A DNA stretch of 64,000 nucleotides, from positions 9,578 through 73,577 of the forward strand of contig JAXJBF010000132.1 in NCBI GenBank assembly GCA_036303105.1. Reading direction: 5' to 3'. A model generated the notes under the pieces. That model made no database searches. It worked only from the letters and a program-made list of their open reading frames with translations, and was not told where the DNA came from. Numbering within the stretch: the first letter of the stretch is position 1; every line of letters starts with the position of its first letter. Position numbers and translations under genes: made by a program. The stretch comes from UMGS1590 sp036303105 (GTDB lineage: Bacteria > Bacillota > Peptococcia > Peptococcales > Peptococcaceae). This document shows, piece by piece, positions 39,638 through 48,465 of this stretch.

Positions 39638-40807
39638 ATGTTAAATCATTTCTCATACTGCAACCCAACCAAATTGTACTTTGGCAGTGATGCCTTGAAC
39701 AATCTGGCAGGCGAGCTGGAAAAATATGGCTCGAATGTTGTTTTGATTTATGGCGGTGGTTCCATTAAAAAGAATGGCATCTATGATGATGTGATGAAGA
39801 TCCTGAACGATTGCGGCAAAAATGTTGCAGAAATTAGCGGTGTCATGCCAAATCCAACCCTCGCTAAATTATATGAAGGGATTGATATTGCGCGTGCACA
39901 TCAGGCGGATTTGCTGCTGGCTGTTGGCGGCGGATCGGTGTGCGATTACGCCAAGGCAGTGTCTGTGTCTGTTCACTGTGACGAAGATCCATGGGAAAAA
40001 TATTATCTGCGTTTTGAAGAACCTTCCTGTGACACATTGCCAGTGGGCTGTGTGCTGACCATGGTGGGCACTGGTTCAGAAATGAACGCCGGGGCTGTCA
40101 TCACCAACGAAGACACGAAGATGAAAATCGGACATGTTTTTGCTGATGAAAAAATCATGCCACGTTTTTCCATTTTGAACCCGATGTACACCAGGACACT
40201 CCCACATTATCAGATGGTGTCCGGTATCTACGATATTTTCAATCATATCTGTGAGCAGTATTTTTCTGGCGAGGACGACAACACCAGCGATTACATCAGT
40301 GAAGGCCTGATGCGTTCTGTGTGCCATGCCAGCCTGATTGCCAATAAAGATCCTCAGAATTATGAAGCGCGCAGCAATCTGATGTGGTCGGCAACATGGG
40401 CGCTGAACACCTTGGTGGCTTGTGGGAAGACCACCGATTGGATGGTGCATATGCTGGGGCAGGCAGTGGGGGCTTACACCAACGCGACCCACGGCATGAC
40501 GCTGGCGGCAGTTTCCTTGCCTTACTATCGCCATATTTTGCCTTATGGTTTACAGAAGTTTAAACGTTTTGCGGTGAATGTCTGGAATGTAGATCCAGCT
40601 GGCAAAACCGATGAAGAAGTGGCCAATGAAGGGTTGGCAGCCATGGAAGCCTGGATGCGCGAATTGGGACTGGTCATGACCATTTCTGAATTGGGCGCAA
40701 CGCCAGATATGATCGAAGGCATTGCCGACAGTACTTTGGTCATGACTGGCGGTTATAAAGTGCTTGAACGCGATGAGATCGTTGAAATCTTAAAAGAAAG
40801 CCTGTGA
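39638..40807 (+). CDS. Iron-containing alcohol dehydrogenase (butanol dehydrogenase type)
   Basis: A 389-residue group III alcohol dehydrogenase. LLLAVGGGSVCDYAKAVSVS and MVGTGSEMNAGAVITNEDTK are the cofactor segments of the BdhA/YugJ-like branch. Metal ligands are Asp and His in YDIFNHICEQYF, and His residues in DWMVHMLGQAVGAY and NATHGMTLAAV. YDIFNHICEQ has Asp at the first ligand position as usual. It would reduce an aldehyde with NAD(P)H. ATG behind AAAAGGAGTGGCGG. It is cotranscribed with the split-barrel flavoprotein; the TetR gene is 103 nt further. Confidence 0.93.
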   Translation: MLNHFSYCNPTKLYFGSDALNNLAGELEKYGSNVVLIYGGGSIKKNGIYDDVMKILNDCGKNVAEISGVMPNPTLAKLYEGIDIARAHQADLLLAVGGGSVCDYAKAVSVSVHCDEDPWEKYYLRFEEPSCDTLPVGCVLTMVGTGSEMNAGAVITNEDTKMKIGHVFADEKIMPRFSILNPMYTRTLPHYQMVSGIYDIFNHICEQYFSGEDDNTSDYISEGLMRSVCHASLIANKDPQNYEARSNLMWSATWALNTLVACGKTTDWMVHMLGQAVGAYTNATHGMTLAAVSLPYYRHILPYGLQKFKRFAVNVWNVDPAGKTDEEVANEGLAAMEAWMRELGLVMTISELGATPDMIEGIADSTLVMTGGYKVLERDEIVEILKESL

Positions 40808-40910
40808 TTAGCCGCTGGCAGCAGTCAAGTGTTTGACGCCACCTAACAAATTGCATACAATAAAATGGTACTGTTTGTGGTGCATCACATGAAAAAGGGA
40901 GCAATCAGTC

Positions 40911-41552
40911 ATGCCAAAAGGATCAGAAGCATTAACACGAGCCAGAAAAGAAGAAATCATCAACGCCTGTGCAGACTTGTATGAAACCATGAATTTTAAA
41001 GATGTGACCTTGAAAGACATCAGCAAGAAAACGTCGTTCACACGCACATTGATTTACTATTATTTTCATACTAAAGAGGAAATTTTTCTTGCCTTGCTGC
41101 AGCGGGAATATGAAGCTTGGATTGAAGATCTGGAGGTGCTGTTAAACACCTATGAACAGATGTCTGTGGAACAGTTTGCTGATGCACTGGCTCAGTCGTT
41201 GGAGCGGCGTCACCGCTTGCTAAAGCTCATGTCCATGAACCATTACGACATGGAAGCCAACAGCCGCATGGAAAATCTGGTTGCTTTCAAGGTGGCTTAT
41301 GGGAATGCCATGAAGGCAGTGACACGATGCTTGGAAAAATTCTTTCCACAGCTGTCACCGCTTGAGCGCCAAAGCTTTATTTACGCGTTTTTCCCGTTTA
41401 TGTTCGGCATTTATCCATACACCGTGGTTACCGACAAACAGCGAGAGGCCCTCGCGCAAGCCAATGCCGACTATGTGTACTATTCCATTTACGAGCTTAC
41501 ACACTCGATGGTTTTAAAACTTTTGCAAGGCGCAGATGAAGTGTCTTGCTGA
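40911..41552 (+). CDS. TetR-family regulator
   Basis: A 213-residue TetR protein. The DNA-binding domain is residues 8-58 (TRARKEEIINACADLYETMN, then LKDISKKTSFTRTLIYYYFH); the rest is a helical ligand domain of the TetR_C type with no conserved motif. The ATG follows AAAAGGGAGCAATC. It lies behind the flavoprotein-dehydrogenase pair and most likely represses their promoter through the twin palindromes upstream of the first gene; its own promoter may be internal (weak TACAAT near 40857). The inducer is unknown. Confidence 0.92.
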   Translation: MPKGSEALTRARKEEIINACADLYETMNFKDVTLKDISKKTSFTRTLIYYYFHTKEEIFLALLQREYEAWIEDLEVLLNTYEQMSVEQFADALAQSLERRHRLLKLMSMNHYDMEANSRMENLVAFKVAYGNAMKAVTRCLEKFFPQLSPLERQSFIYAFFPFMFGIYPYTVVTDKQREALAQANADYVYYSIYELTHSMVLKLLQGADEVSC

Positions 41553-41559
41553 AACATAC

Positions 41560-41598
41560 AAAATGGCCCTGCCTTTCATTAAGGCAGGGCCATTTTTA
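41560..41598. terminator. Bidirectional hairpin terminator
   Basis: AAATGGCCCTGCCTT pairs with AAGGCAGGGCCATTT; shared by the convergent TetR and Rrf2 genes. Confidence 0.9.
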
Positions 41599-42036
41599 CT
41601 TTGCTGATGCTGTGAGATGGTGGAAATCATCGATCATAGATTGCAGGGTGGTGTCTTCCATGGTAGATTGGATGGCTTCTTCAATTTGGTGGTAAGGTTT
41701 TTGCAGCACTTGATGGATGTTTTGCGCCACAGGGCAGGCGCGGCCTTGGCAAGGGTGAATGCCGATCAGCGACGACAATCCTTTTGGCTCCAAAGCACTG
41801 TAAATTTGATAAAGGGTGATTTGCGAGGGATCGGCACAGAGTTTCGCCCCGCCGGTACCGCGCGGCACAGTGATCAGTCCGGCTTTTTTAAGGGCGCTGA
41901 GAATGTTGCGAATGACCACAGGATTGCAGCCTGTGCTCTCGGCGAGAAGTTTGCTGGTGACTTTGGCAATGCCGTTGGCTTCGTGAATGAAGATGAGGCA
42001 GTGAACGGCAATGGAGCATTTTGTACTTATTTGCAT
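41596..42036 (-). CDS. Rrf2-family regulator
   Basis: A 146-residue Rrf2 protein. The N-terminus MQISTKCSIAVHCLIFIHEA and TSKLLAESTGCNPVVIRNIL are the Rrf2 winged helix; PRGTGGAKLCADPSQITLYQ is the wing. The segment HPCQGRACPVAQN has two cysteines where IscR/NsrR-type members have three cluster ligands, and a third (CSIAVHC) lies in the N-terminus. It may respond to redox or nitrosative conditions without being a typical cluster binder. The divergent region contains two palindromes and leads to a gene remnant and an EFR1 flavodoxin-ferredoxin. Confidence 0.92.
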   Translation of the reverse strand: MQISTKCSIAVHCLIFIHEANGIAKVTSKLLAESTGCNPVVIRNILSALKKAGLITVPRGTGGAKLCADPSQITLYQIYSALEPKGLSSLIGIHPCQGRACPVAQNIHQVLQKPYHQIEEAIQSTMEDTTLQSMIDDFHHLTASAK

Positions 42037-42067
42037 GGTGGGCTCCTTTCAAGCAATTGTCAAATCA

Positions 42068-42135
42068 GATGTAACTATTGACATTACATCTTGGTGATGC
42101 TACACTGTTCAAAGGATGTAATAATTATTATTACA
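42068..42135 (+). promoter_or_regulatory. Two ATGTAA-type palindromes between rrf2 and the EFR1 unit
   Basis: GATGTAA...TTACATC (42068-42090) and the perfect 19-bp TGTAATAATTATTATTACA (42117-42135) share the TGTAA half-site. Both lie in the divergent control region, most likely as Rrf2 operators. Confidence 0.65.
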
Positions 42136-42205
42136 ACGTAAATTGTAACAGTCTTTGCGTGAGGTTGCAAGATGATGATCGAACATAGGAGGAAAGAGGG
42201 GTTGT

Positions 42206-42349
42206 ATGAAAGCAGTTCAGATCAAATGTTATTCACGTTTGGCAATGAATGTCGTTGATTCATGGTATTTTTGGTTGGAACAGGCTGACGGAGCGCTGCA
42301 GTTGGCAGCGTATGGACCAACCAATGGCAAGGTGATTCTGCGGCCTTGA
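42206..42349 (+). pseudogene. Internally deleted zinc-type alcohol dehydrogenase/quinone reductase remnant
   Basis: A 47-codon frame with a good ribosome site (AGGAGGAAAGAGGG). Its beginning MKAVQIKCYSRLAMNVVDS resembles the first strand of medium-chain dehydrogenases (MKAVQI-type start), and its end AAYGPTNGKVILRP resembles their last strand (GKVVLRP). The intervening roughly 270 residues are gone. It therefore appears to be the fused ends of a deleted MDR gene, with its Rrf2-controlled promoter still present. It could also be a coincidental short peptide, so the assignment is tentative. Confidence 0.5.
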
Positions 42350-42382
42350 ACGAACAATGTTGCATGAAGGGAGTAAATAAAT

Positions 42383-43141
42383 ATGAACGTCTATGAAATC
42401 GTGTTCAGTCCAACAGGCGGCACCATGAAAGCTGCAGATATGGTTGCGCAAACGTTGGCTGATACCGTGACATTGGTGGATTTGAGCGACAGCAAAAAGG
42501 ATTTTCGTGGTGTGACACTGAATGAAGATGACGTGGCAGTGATTGCGGTGCCGTCTTATGGCGGTCGTGTGCCGGCAACAGCGGTGGCGCGCTTGGCAAA
42601 GTTGCGCGGCAATGGTGCGCGTGCCGTGGTGATGGCGGTTTATGGCAATCGTGCCTACGAGGACACCTTGCTGGAATTGCAGGATACAGCGGCGGAAGCG
42701 GGCTTTAAGGTCATCGCTGCGATTGCTGCTGTGGCCGAGCATTCCATTGCACATCAATTTGCCACTGGCCGACCGGACGCACAAGACCAGCAACAGCTGG
42801 AAATCTTTGCACGAAGCATCAAAGAGAAACTCGCCAGCGGTGATTTATCCGCGCCGCAAGTACCAGGCAATCGACCTTATAAAACAAGCAGCGTCAGCAT
42901 GGTGCCGAAGGCAACCAAGGCTTGCGTCAGCTGCGGCCTTTGCGCACAAAAATGCCCCGTTCAAGCCATTGATCGTCTGCATCCACATAATGTCGATAAA
43001 AAAGCCTGCATATCCTGCATGCGCTGCGTGACCATCTGCCCACACCACGCCCGCCGCATCCATCCAATCATGCAGGCAGCGGCTGGATTGGCCTTGAAAA
43101 AGGCCTGCGCACAGCGCAAAGAAGCAGAATTGTTTATTTGA
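42383..43141 (+). CDS. EFR1-family flavodoxin-ferredoxin protein
   Basis: A 252-residue fusion. Residues 1-150 are a flavodoxin-like domain beginning IVFSPTGGTMKAADMVAQTL, with the FMN phosphate loop SPTGGT and VPSYGGRVPATAVARL. Residues about 175-235 hold two 4Fe-4S motifs, CVSCGLCAQKCPVQAI and CISCMRCVTICPHHA. This is the EFR1 type typical of anaerobic Bacillota, thought to carry electrons between ferredoxin and flavin. The ATG is 19 nt downstream of a short GGAG-like site (GAAGGGAG). It follows an MDR remnant and is closed by a hairpin. Confidence 0.93.
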   Translation: MNVYEIVFSPTGGTMKAADMVAQTLADTVTLVDLSDSKKDFRGVTLNEDDVAVIAVPSYGGRVPATAVARLAKLRGNGARAVVMAVYGNRAYEDTLLELQDTAAEAGFKVIAAIAAVAEHSIAHQFATGRPDAQDQQQLEIFARSIKEKLASGDLSAPQVPGNRPYKTSSVSMVPKATKACVSCGLCAQKCPVQAIDRLHPHNVDKKACISCMRCVTICPHHARRIHPIMQAAAGLALKKACAQRKEAELFI

Positions 43142-43149
43142 TGATGGTT

Positions 43150-43182
43150 GGCCCTGCCCTGCTATGAAGGGTAGGGCTTTTT
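43150..43182 (+). terminator. Hairpin terminator
   Basis: GGCCCTGCCCT pairs with AGGGTAGGGCT, then T5. Confidence 0.82.
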
Positions 43183-43240
43183 GCAGTGTTTGTGCCTATG
43201 CTATAATTAGAGAAAGATCATTGAACAAGGGGATGTTCAG

Positions 43241-44122
43241 ATGCTGCGACAGATTCAATATTTTCAAGCGGTTGTACGCCATAACAGCTTTTCGGAAGCG
43301 GCGGAAGAATGTCATATTTCACAATCGGCCATTTCCCAGCAGGTGAAAGCCTTGGAACAAGAGCTAGGGTTTCAGCTGTTGGAGCGCCATAATCGTTCTT
43401 TCACATTAACGCCGGCAGGCGCGTATTTTTACAAGAAAAGCCTGATTCTTGTGGCCGATTATGCGCAAATGTGCCGAGAAGCAGAGAAAATTGCCCAGGG
43501 CGACGAAGCAGTGCTCAAAATCGGTTATCTGAGACGTTACAACGGCCTGCAATTACAGAGCGCCTTGGCAGATTTCGCGGCAGCTTTTCCGCAGGTATCG
43601 TTGCAGTTGATGTGCGGCGATCATGAAGAATTGTTTCGCTGGCTGCGTCATGGTGATGCCGATGTGGTATTAAACGATCAGCGGCGGGCTTTCTCGGAGG
43701 AATATGTGAATTTGGTTTTGGAGACCAGTGATTTTTGTGTTGAAATTGCGGCGCATAACATTATGGCTGACGTGTCATCGATTTCCTTGCAGGAATTAAA
43801 GAATTTGCCATGCATCCTTGTTGCTGATCCGTCTCAGCAGGCTGTGGAACAGGCGTATTTTCAGACGGTTGTTGGCTTTCGCGGCACGTTCCTCTTTGCA
43901 AATACGCTGGAAGAAGCGCGCCTTTTTGTTGCCAGCGGGCAGGGCTTTTTGCCGGTGACGGAGAAAAGCCTGGCGACGTCAGAGGATACCATTCGGCGTC
44001 TGCCGCTTTATCGAAACGATGCGCCGATCTATCAAAAGCTGTGCCTGTTTTGGAAAAAAGAGAATTCCGGCTACTATGTGGAGTCGTTTGCGGATTGTTT
44101 GAAAGCGCGTTTTACAACATAA
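43241..44122 (+). CDS. LysR-type regulator
   Basis: A 293-residue LysR regulator. The HTH is MLRQIQYFQAVVRHNSFSEA then AEECHISQSAISQQVKALEQ; the substrate-binding domain starts near residue 92 (LKIGYLRRYNG) and ends with LFWKKENSGYYVESF. ATG behind CAAGGGGATG. It sits alone between two hairpins; the neighbouring flavodoxin-SDR unit, read in the same direction 170 bp downstream, is the likely target, or it acts on genes elsewhere. Confidence 0.93.
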   Translation: MLRQIQYFQAVVRHNSFSEAAEECHISQSAISQQVKALEQELGFQLLERHNRSFTLTPAGAYFYKKSLILVADYAQMCREAEKIAQGDEAVLKIGYLRRYNGLQLQSALADFAAAFPQVSLQLMCGDHEELFRWLRHGDADVVLNDQRRAFSEEYVNLVLETSDFCVEIAAHNIMADVSSISLQELKNLPCILVADPSQQAVEQAYFQTVVGFRGTFLFANTLEEARLFVASGQGFLPVTEKSLATSEDTIRRLPLYRNDAPIYQKLCLFWKKENSGYYVESFADCLKARFTT

Positions 44123-44127
44123 TAATA

Positions 44128-44164
44128 AAGGCTGTGTTCCATGCATGATGGGCACAGCCTTTTC
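44128..44164 (+). terminator. Hairpin terminator
   Basis: AAAGGCTGTGTTCCAT arm pairs with ATGGGCACAGCCTTT, then TTC. Confidence 0.82.
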
Positions 44165-44290
44165 ATATTAGCTGAACTTATTTGAAACCGCTGAAACCCG
44201 AATTGATTGAGAAACAGGGCGCTTTTATAATGAAAACGATAACAGAAGTTCTGTTTTTAGAAATAGGCATAAACAAGGAGTTGATCTGGG

Positions 44291-44794
44291 ATGGCAGCAG
44301 TTGTGGTTTATTATTCACGAGCTGGTGAAAATTATTTTGGTGGACAATATCGTTATGTGGACAAAGGCAATACCGAAATTGTGGCCGAAAAAATTGCCGC
44401 AGCAACGGGTGCATCAATGTTTAAAATTGAACAGGCGGTTCCTTATTCGGACGATTATCAAACCTGCATTCAACAAGCGCGTGAAGATTTAAAAAAACAG
44501 GCACGCCCTGATTTAGCGGCGTATCCGAAGGACATGGCAGCCGATGAGATTTATCTGGGCTATCCGAACTATTGGGGAGACCTGCCAATGGCTGTGTACA
44601 CATTTTTGGAGCATTACAATTGGCACGGGAAAACCATTCATCCATTCTGCACCCATGAAGGCAGCGGTCTTGGCAATACTGTACAGCGTATTGGTCAAGC
44701 TTGTCCTGGTGCAATTGTGACCGAAGGACTGGCGGTCCTTGGTTCACAGGCGGCGCAGAGCGATGATGCTGTTTCAGTGTGGCTGAATCGATAA
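44291..44794 (+). CDS. Flavodoxin
   Basis: A 167-residue flavodoxin-like protein. The FMN phosphate loop is in VVVYYSRAGENYFGG, with an added loop (QYRYVDKGNTEIVAEKIAAA) typical of the NADPH-dependent flavodoxin Flavodoxin_4 branch. GYPNYWGDLPMAVYTFLEHY is the isoalloxazine contact, with the Tyr-Trp pair, and HEGSGLGNTVQRI the second. The start is ATG, AAGGAG 8 nt upstream. It is 18 nt ahead of an SDR and would serve as a small electron carrier. Confidence 0.92.
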   Translation: MAAVVVYYSRAGENYFGGQYRYVDKGNTEIVAEKIAAATGASMFKIEQAVPYSDDYQTCIQQAREDLKKQARPDLAAYPKDMAADEIYLGYPNYWGDLPMAVYTFLEHYNWHGKTIHPFCTHEGSGLGNTVQRIGQACPGAIVTEGLAVLGSQAAQSDDAVSVWLNR

Positions 44795-44812
44795 AGAAAG
44801 GAGACACCTCTC

Positions 44813-45640
44813 ATGAAGAAGAACGTAATGATATGGACAGGCGCCGGGCAGATTGGCATGGCAATTGCCCGGCGAATGGGGTATGGCATGAAGATCGTTG
44901 TTGGGGATAAAAAGCTGGAAAACGCGCAAACCACAGCAGAAATCATGAATACGGCTGGGTTTGACGTAGTGCCAGTGGAAATGGATCTTTCCAACAGAGC
45001 CTCCATACAGAACCTTATTACAGAAGCACAAACATACGGTGATATTACCATGATGGTCAATGCGGCAGGCGTGTCGCCAAGCCAGGCACCGATTGAAGCT
45101 ATTTTGAATGTGGATCTTTATGGTACAGCAGTGCTGCTAGAGGAAGTTGGCAAAGTCATTGCGCCTGGCGGTGTTGGCGTGACGATTTCCAGCCAATCCG
45201 GCCACCGTATGCCAGCCTTGACACCAGAAGAAGACGAACAATTGGCATGTACACCAAGTGAAGAACTGCTGGCGCTCGAACTGTTGCAGCCAGAAAACAT
45301 CACCGACACCCTTCATGCGTACCAGCTGGCCAAACGCTGCAACGAAAAACGCGTCATGGCCGAATCGGTCAAGTGGGGAACACGTGGTGCACGCATCAAT
45401 TCCATTTCTCCTGGTATTATTGTGACGCCATTGGCCATTGATGAATTTAATGGCCCACGCGGCGATTTTTATAAAAACATGTTCGCAAAATGCCCGGCAG
45501 GCCGCCCTGGCACAGCCGACGAAGTCGCGAATGTGGCAGAATTGCTCATGAGCGATAAAGGAGCATTCATCACTGGTGCGGACTTCCTCATTGATGGCGG
45601 AGCCACAGCCTCTTATTTCTATGGTCCGCTCAGATCATAA
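44813..45640 (+). CDS. Short-chain dehydrogenase/reductase
   Basis: A 275-residue classical SDR. The cofactor loop is IWTGAGQIGMAIARRMGYG, with Thr-Gly-x3-Gly-x-Gly slightly altered (TGAGQIG). NAAGV, ISSQSG with the Ser, the YxxxK pair in AYQLAKRCNE, and the closing ISPGIIVTPLAID are all present. IDGGATASYF is a C-terminal dimer segment. RBS AAAGGAGA. It is cotranscribed with a flavodoxin. The substrate is unknown; it is longer than average because of an insertion before the YxxxK motif (about residues 128-165). Confidence 0.92.
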   Translation: MKKNVMIWTGAGQIGMAIARRMGYGMKIVVGDKKLENAQTTAEIMNTAGFDVVPVEMDLSNRASIQNLITEAQTYGDITMMVNAAGVSPSQAPIEAILNVDLYGTAVLLEEVGKVIAPGGVGVTISSQSGHRMPALTPEEDEQLACTPSEELLALELLQPENITDTLHAYQLAKRCNEKRVMAESVKWGTRGARINSISPGIIVTPLAIDEFNGPRGDFYKNMFAKCPAGRPGTADEVANVAELLMSDKGAFITGADFLIDGGATASYFYGPLRS

Positions 45641-45666
45641 GCTGGAAGATGGAAGGTTATCAAGTA

Positions 45667-45713
45667 AAAAAGCTGTTCAGTAAATATATTTGATATTTAC
45701 TGAACAGCTTTTG
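45667..45713. terminator. Bidirectional hairpin terminator
   Basis: AAAAGCTGTTCAGTAAATAT pairs exactly with its reverse complement at 45693-45712; shared with the convergent LysR gene. Confidence 0.9.
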
Positions 45714-45720
45714 ATTTGTG

Positions 45721-46590
45721 TTAAGAAAAAATTTCGAGTAGTCGTGGAATCATTGGATTGTCGTTGGCCTTGCTCCAGACCATTACATGCATGATTTTTG
45801 CGGCATCGTCGGGGATGGAAAGAGCTTTATATTGAGGGTAGTGATGAGCTTTAAAATAGGTTTCTGATAAAAGCATGATTCCTTTCCCCATGTCGGCGTA
45901 AACGAAACCAACAGGCAGTGAGTCGACATGACGGATATGAGGTTTTAATTTCATTTTTTCAAGAGTACGTAAGATGCGTGAATTGCCGCGTGGTTTTGTG
46001 GCAACAAGTAATAGATCCTGGGTGTTGATGGCTTCTGCGCATGTTTCTGCTGGACTGTTTTTTGCAATGACCATTACAATTTCGCTTTTATGGACCACTT
46101 GATAGGCTAAGTCTGTTGGTAAATGTTCTTTATTACGGAGAATCAAAAATGCAACGTCTAAATCATTGTCGATGAGTTGGTCGATGCAGTCTTGAAAGGA
46201 GGTACATGTCATGGAGAGTGCAACACCGGGATTGCTTTTACCAAAGTATGCAAGTGCTTCTGTGATACCGGTAACTTCAAAATGATCTTCAGTATTGTCA
46301 AAACCGATACGTAATAAGCCTTCTTCATAATCATTGTCAATTCGAATTGATTCAGGAAGTCTTTGCGCTTGCTCAACTAGAGCTTTTGCTGGGCCGATCA
46401 TTTTAAGGCCTGCTGGTGTTAGATATACTTTTCGGCGATCCCGTTCAAATAAAGATACGCCAAGTTCTCTTTCTAATTCAGCGATTTGGTAGCTCAGCGC
46501 TGGTTGTGAAATATACAATGATTCAGCGGCTCGACTAAAATTTAAAAGCTCTGCTACTTTTAGAAAGCATTGAAGTTGCTTGATTTCCAT
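45721..46590 (-). CDS. LysR-type regulator of the transporter/ene-reductase region
   Basis: A 289-residue LysR protein: MEIKQLQCFLKVAELLNFSR then AAESLYISQPALSYQIAELE; substrate domain from about residue 92 (LLRIGFDNTED). AGGAGG precedes the ATG (minus strand). It lies downstream of and on the same strand as a DASS-type transporter and next to the ene-reductase, whose common control region carries a 9-bp inverted repeat; it is a good candidate for regulating both. The effector is unknown but is likely the carboxylate transported. Confidence 0.93.
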   Translation of the reverse strand: MEIKQLQCFLKVAELLNFSRAAESLYISQPALSYQIAELERELGVSLFERDRRKVYLTPAGLKMIGPAKALVEQAQRLPESIRIDNDYEEGLLRIGFDNTEDHFEVTGITEALAYFGKSNPGVALSMTCTSFQDCIDQLIDNDLDVAFLILRNKEHLPTDLAYQVVHKSEIVMVIAKNSPAETCAEAINTQDLLLVATKPRGNSRILRTLEKMKLKPHIRHVDSLPVGFVYADMGKGIMLLSETYFKAHHYPQYKALSIPDDAAKIMHVMVWSKANDNPMIPRLLEIFS

Positions 46591-46681
46591 AAAAGCTCCT
46601 CCTTTTTATGATGAATATGTTTACAAAATAAGGGCCTTTCTTTGTTGATTAAAGAAAGGCCGAATGGATTTCTTCATTCAA

Positions 46682-48076
46682 TTATACAATATTTACGACA
46701 AACATCCACCAAGGAATCATCACAACAAAGGTGAAAATCGTTGCAGTAAGCATTTTTACCCCGCCTAGTTTTGCAAAATCTTTTAAAGTGACATAACCCA
46801 TGCTGAAGAAGATCAGATAGGTGCCAATTTCATATGGTAAAATCAATTGATCCAAGCCAAGGTAAAATGCATAAGTTGTAGCAAGTGGTGTAACACCGAT
46901 GCTCAGTGCAACACCCGAGAGGAGGGGGGCAATGGAGGACATTGCTGCCATTGGCGTAAGCAGAAAATTGACCAATACCCCAAAAATAAAGACAATGGCA
47001 AGAAAACCATAAGTTCCAGTGTTAGAGAGCAACGGTACAATAATATCAACGATAAATTGACCTGCACCACAAGTGGCCGCAACAGTGCCGATGGAAAGGC
47101 AAGCGACGATGAAGAAGATGACATTAAAATTGATTTTGCGAAAATGGTCGACAGTGGCAACGCGGATGCCTGGAAGATAACAAATGATAGGTGCCAATAG
47201 GAACCCATACAGCATATTCCAACCAGTCCAGCGATTGCTTAGCAAGTAAATTAGAAGAATAAGAAGAATAACTAAGACCTTTTTGTCATTGGCAGACATT
47301 TTTCCCAGTTCACGGAGTTGCTCTTGGAAATATTGTTTACCATTGATTGGCTTTTCCGGTTTCATTAGTTTAGTGATTAAAAATGCTAGGATGAAAGGCA
47401 AAAGAATTAGCGGAAAATCTTGGATAAAGAAATCGATGAAATTAGTATTGAGGCTTTCTGGTGAAATTCCGTCAACACTTTTAGACATATCTAAGAACAT
47501 TTGAATACCTGATGGTGAGTAGATAAACCCTGAAGCAGTGTGAAACCCGAAACAAGCAGCCATTAAGATGCCACCGGAGGCTTTGCCTACAGGCAATTCG
47601 AGGGATTTAATAATGGATAGTGTAATTGCTGCAACAGCCATGCTGGTCCAGGTACCTGGAACGATGATAATTGATAGCATGGCCGTGATTGTAATCCCAT
47701 AAATAATACCCTTATAGGTACCACCTGTCCAAATGATACAATGGTAAGCAATTCGTTTTAAGATGGTTGTATCGTCTAGAATGTTAACTAAAAGCAATGT
47801 TGCTAGAATGTACCATGGAATATCGTTGGTCCAAGCAGAAAAAACAGTTGCTGATGGTGCGATGTTGGCAATGATGTAAAGGAGCATCATTAATATACCT
47901 GCGATCGCATTATCAACTTCATCAAAGCAGAACATAGCAATACCCATGAGGGTGATTGCGAAAAATATTCGAATTTGGGGTGTAAAGGTATCATTGGTTG
48001 GGATAAGTAAAATAATGATTGGCAATGCAAGTGTGATAATCCAGCTGATTAGACTTTTATGTGAAGCTTTTGTCAT
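46682..48076 (-). CDS. DASS/SLC13-like anion (carboxylate) transporter
   Basis: A 464-residue membrane protein with about 11-12 helices. It belongs to the ion transporter superfamily, DASS/SLC13-like: two inverted repeats each ending in a re-entrant segment, here MLSIIIVPGTWTSMAVAAITLSI (about 142-164) and FLLTPMAAMSSIAPLLSGVA (about 385-404). The Ser-Asn-Thr motifs that bind Na+ and dicarboxylate in typical DASS members are replaced by GTWTS and TPMAAMSS, so substrate and coupling ion may differ. AGGAGGAATCC precedes the ATG. It is divergent from the ene-reductase across 390 bp, suggesting uptake of the substrate that enzyme reduces. Confidence 0.78.
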   Translation of the reverse strand: MTKASHKSLISWIITLALPIIILLIPTNDTFTPQIRIFFAITLMGIAMFCFDEVDNAIAGILMMLLYIIANIAPSATVFSAWTNDIPWYILATLLLVNILDDTTILKRIAYHCIIWTGGTYKGIIYGITITAMLSIIIVPGTWTSMAVAAITLSIIKSLELPVGKASGGILMAACFGFHTASGFIYSPSGIQMFLDMSKSVDGISPESLNTNFIDFFIQDFPLILLPFILAFLITKLMKPEKPINGKQYFQEQLRELGKMSANDKKVLVILLILLIYLLSNRWTGWNMLYGFLLAPIICYLPGIRVATVDHFRKINFNVIFFIVACLSIGTVAATCGAGQFIVDIIVPLLSNTGTYGFLAIVFIFGVLVNFLLTPMAAMSSIAPLLSGVALSIGVTPLATTYAFYLGLDQLILPYEIGTYLIFFSMGYVTLKDFAKLGGVKMLTATIFTFVVMIPWWMFVVNIV

Positions 48077-48465
48077 GAAGGATTCCTCCTTGTTTTTCAA
48101 TTTCATATTGTTTTCTCAGGCAGTTTTAACGGAAGATTCCTTCTATACAAATCATAAGTTGTATTGATGAAAATGAAAAATAGGATGTTTGGATAAGACT
48201 GATAGAAATATTAAATCAAAAGAATTGATTTAATAAATAAGGATCTTTTTTTACTTATTTAAAAATTAAAATGAAATAAGAAATATATATTAACGAAAAA
48301 TTTGATGGTTAGGATGTTAATAATAGAATAATACGATAAGTCTCATTTATGGTTTATATTTCAACAAGGATGATTTGTAATTTATGATAAAAGCAATCTC
48401 AGAACAGTTTTGCGGAAATTTCAAAACACAAAGTTGAAATCAATAAATATAAAGGAGAAATCGTC
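48077..48465. promoter_or_regulatory. AT-rich divergent control region with 9-bp inverted repeat
   Basis: This gene-free stretch between the transporter and the ene-reductase is extremely AT-rich. TTAAATCAA-AAGAA-TTGATTTAA (48211-48233) is a perfect inverted repeat and the best operator candidate. Several weak -10-like TATAAT or TATATT sequences occur, none with a convincing -35. No RNA structure was recognised. Confidence 0.5.
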
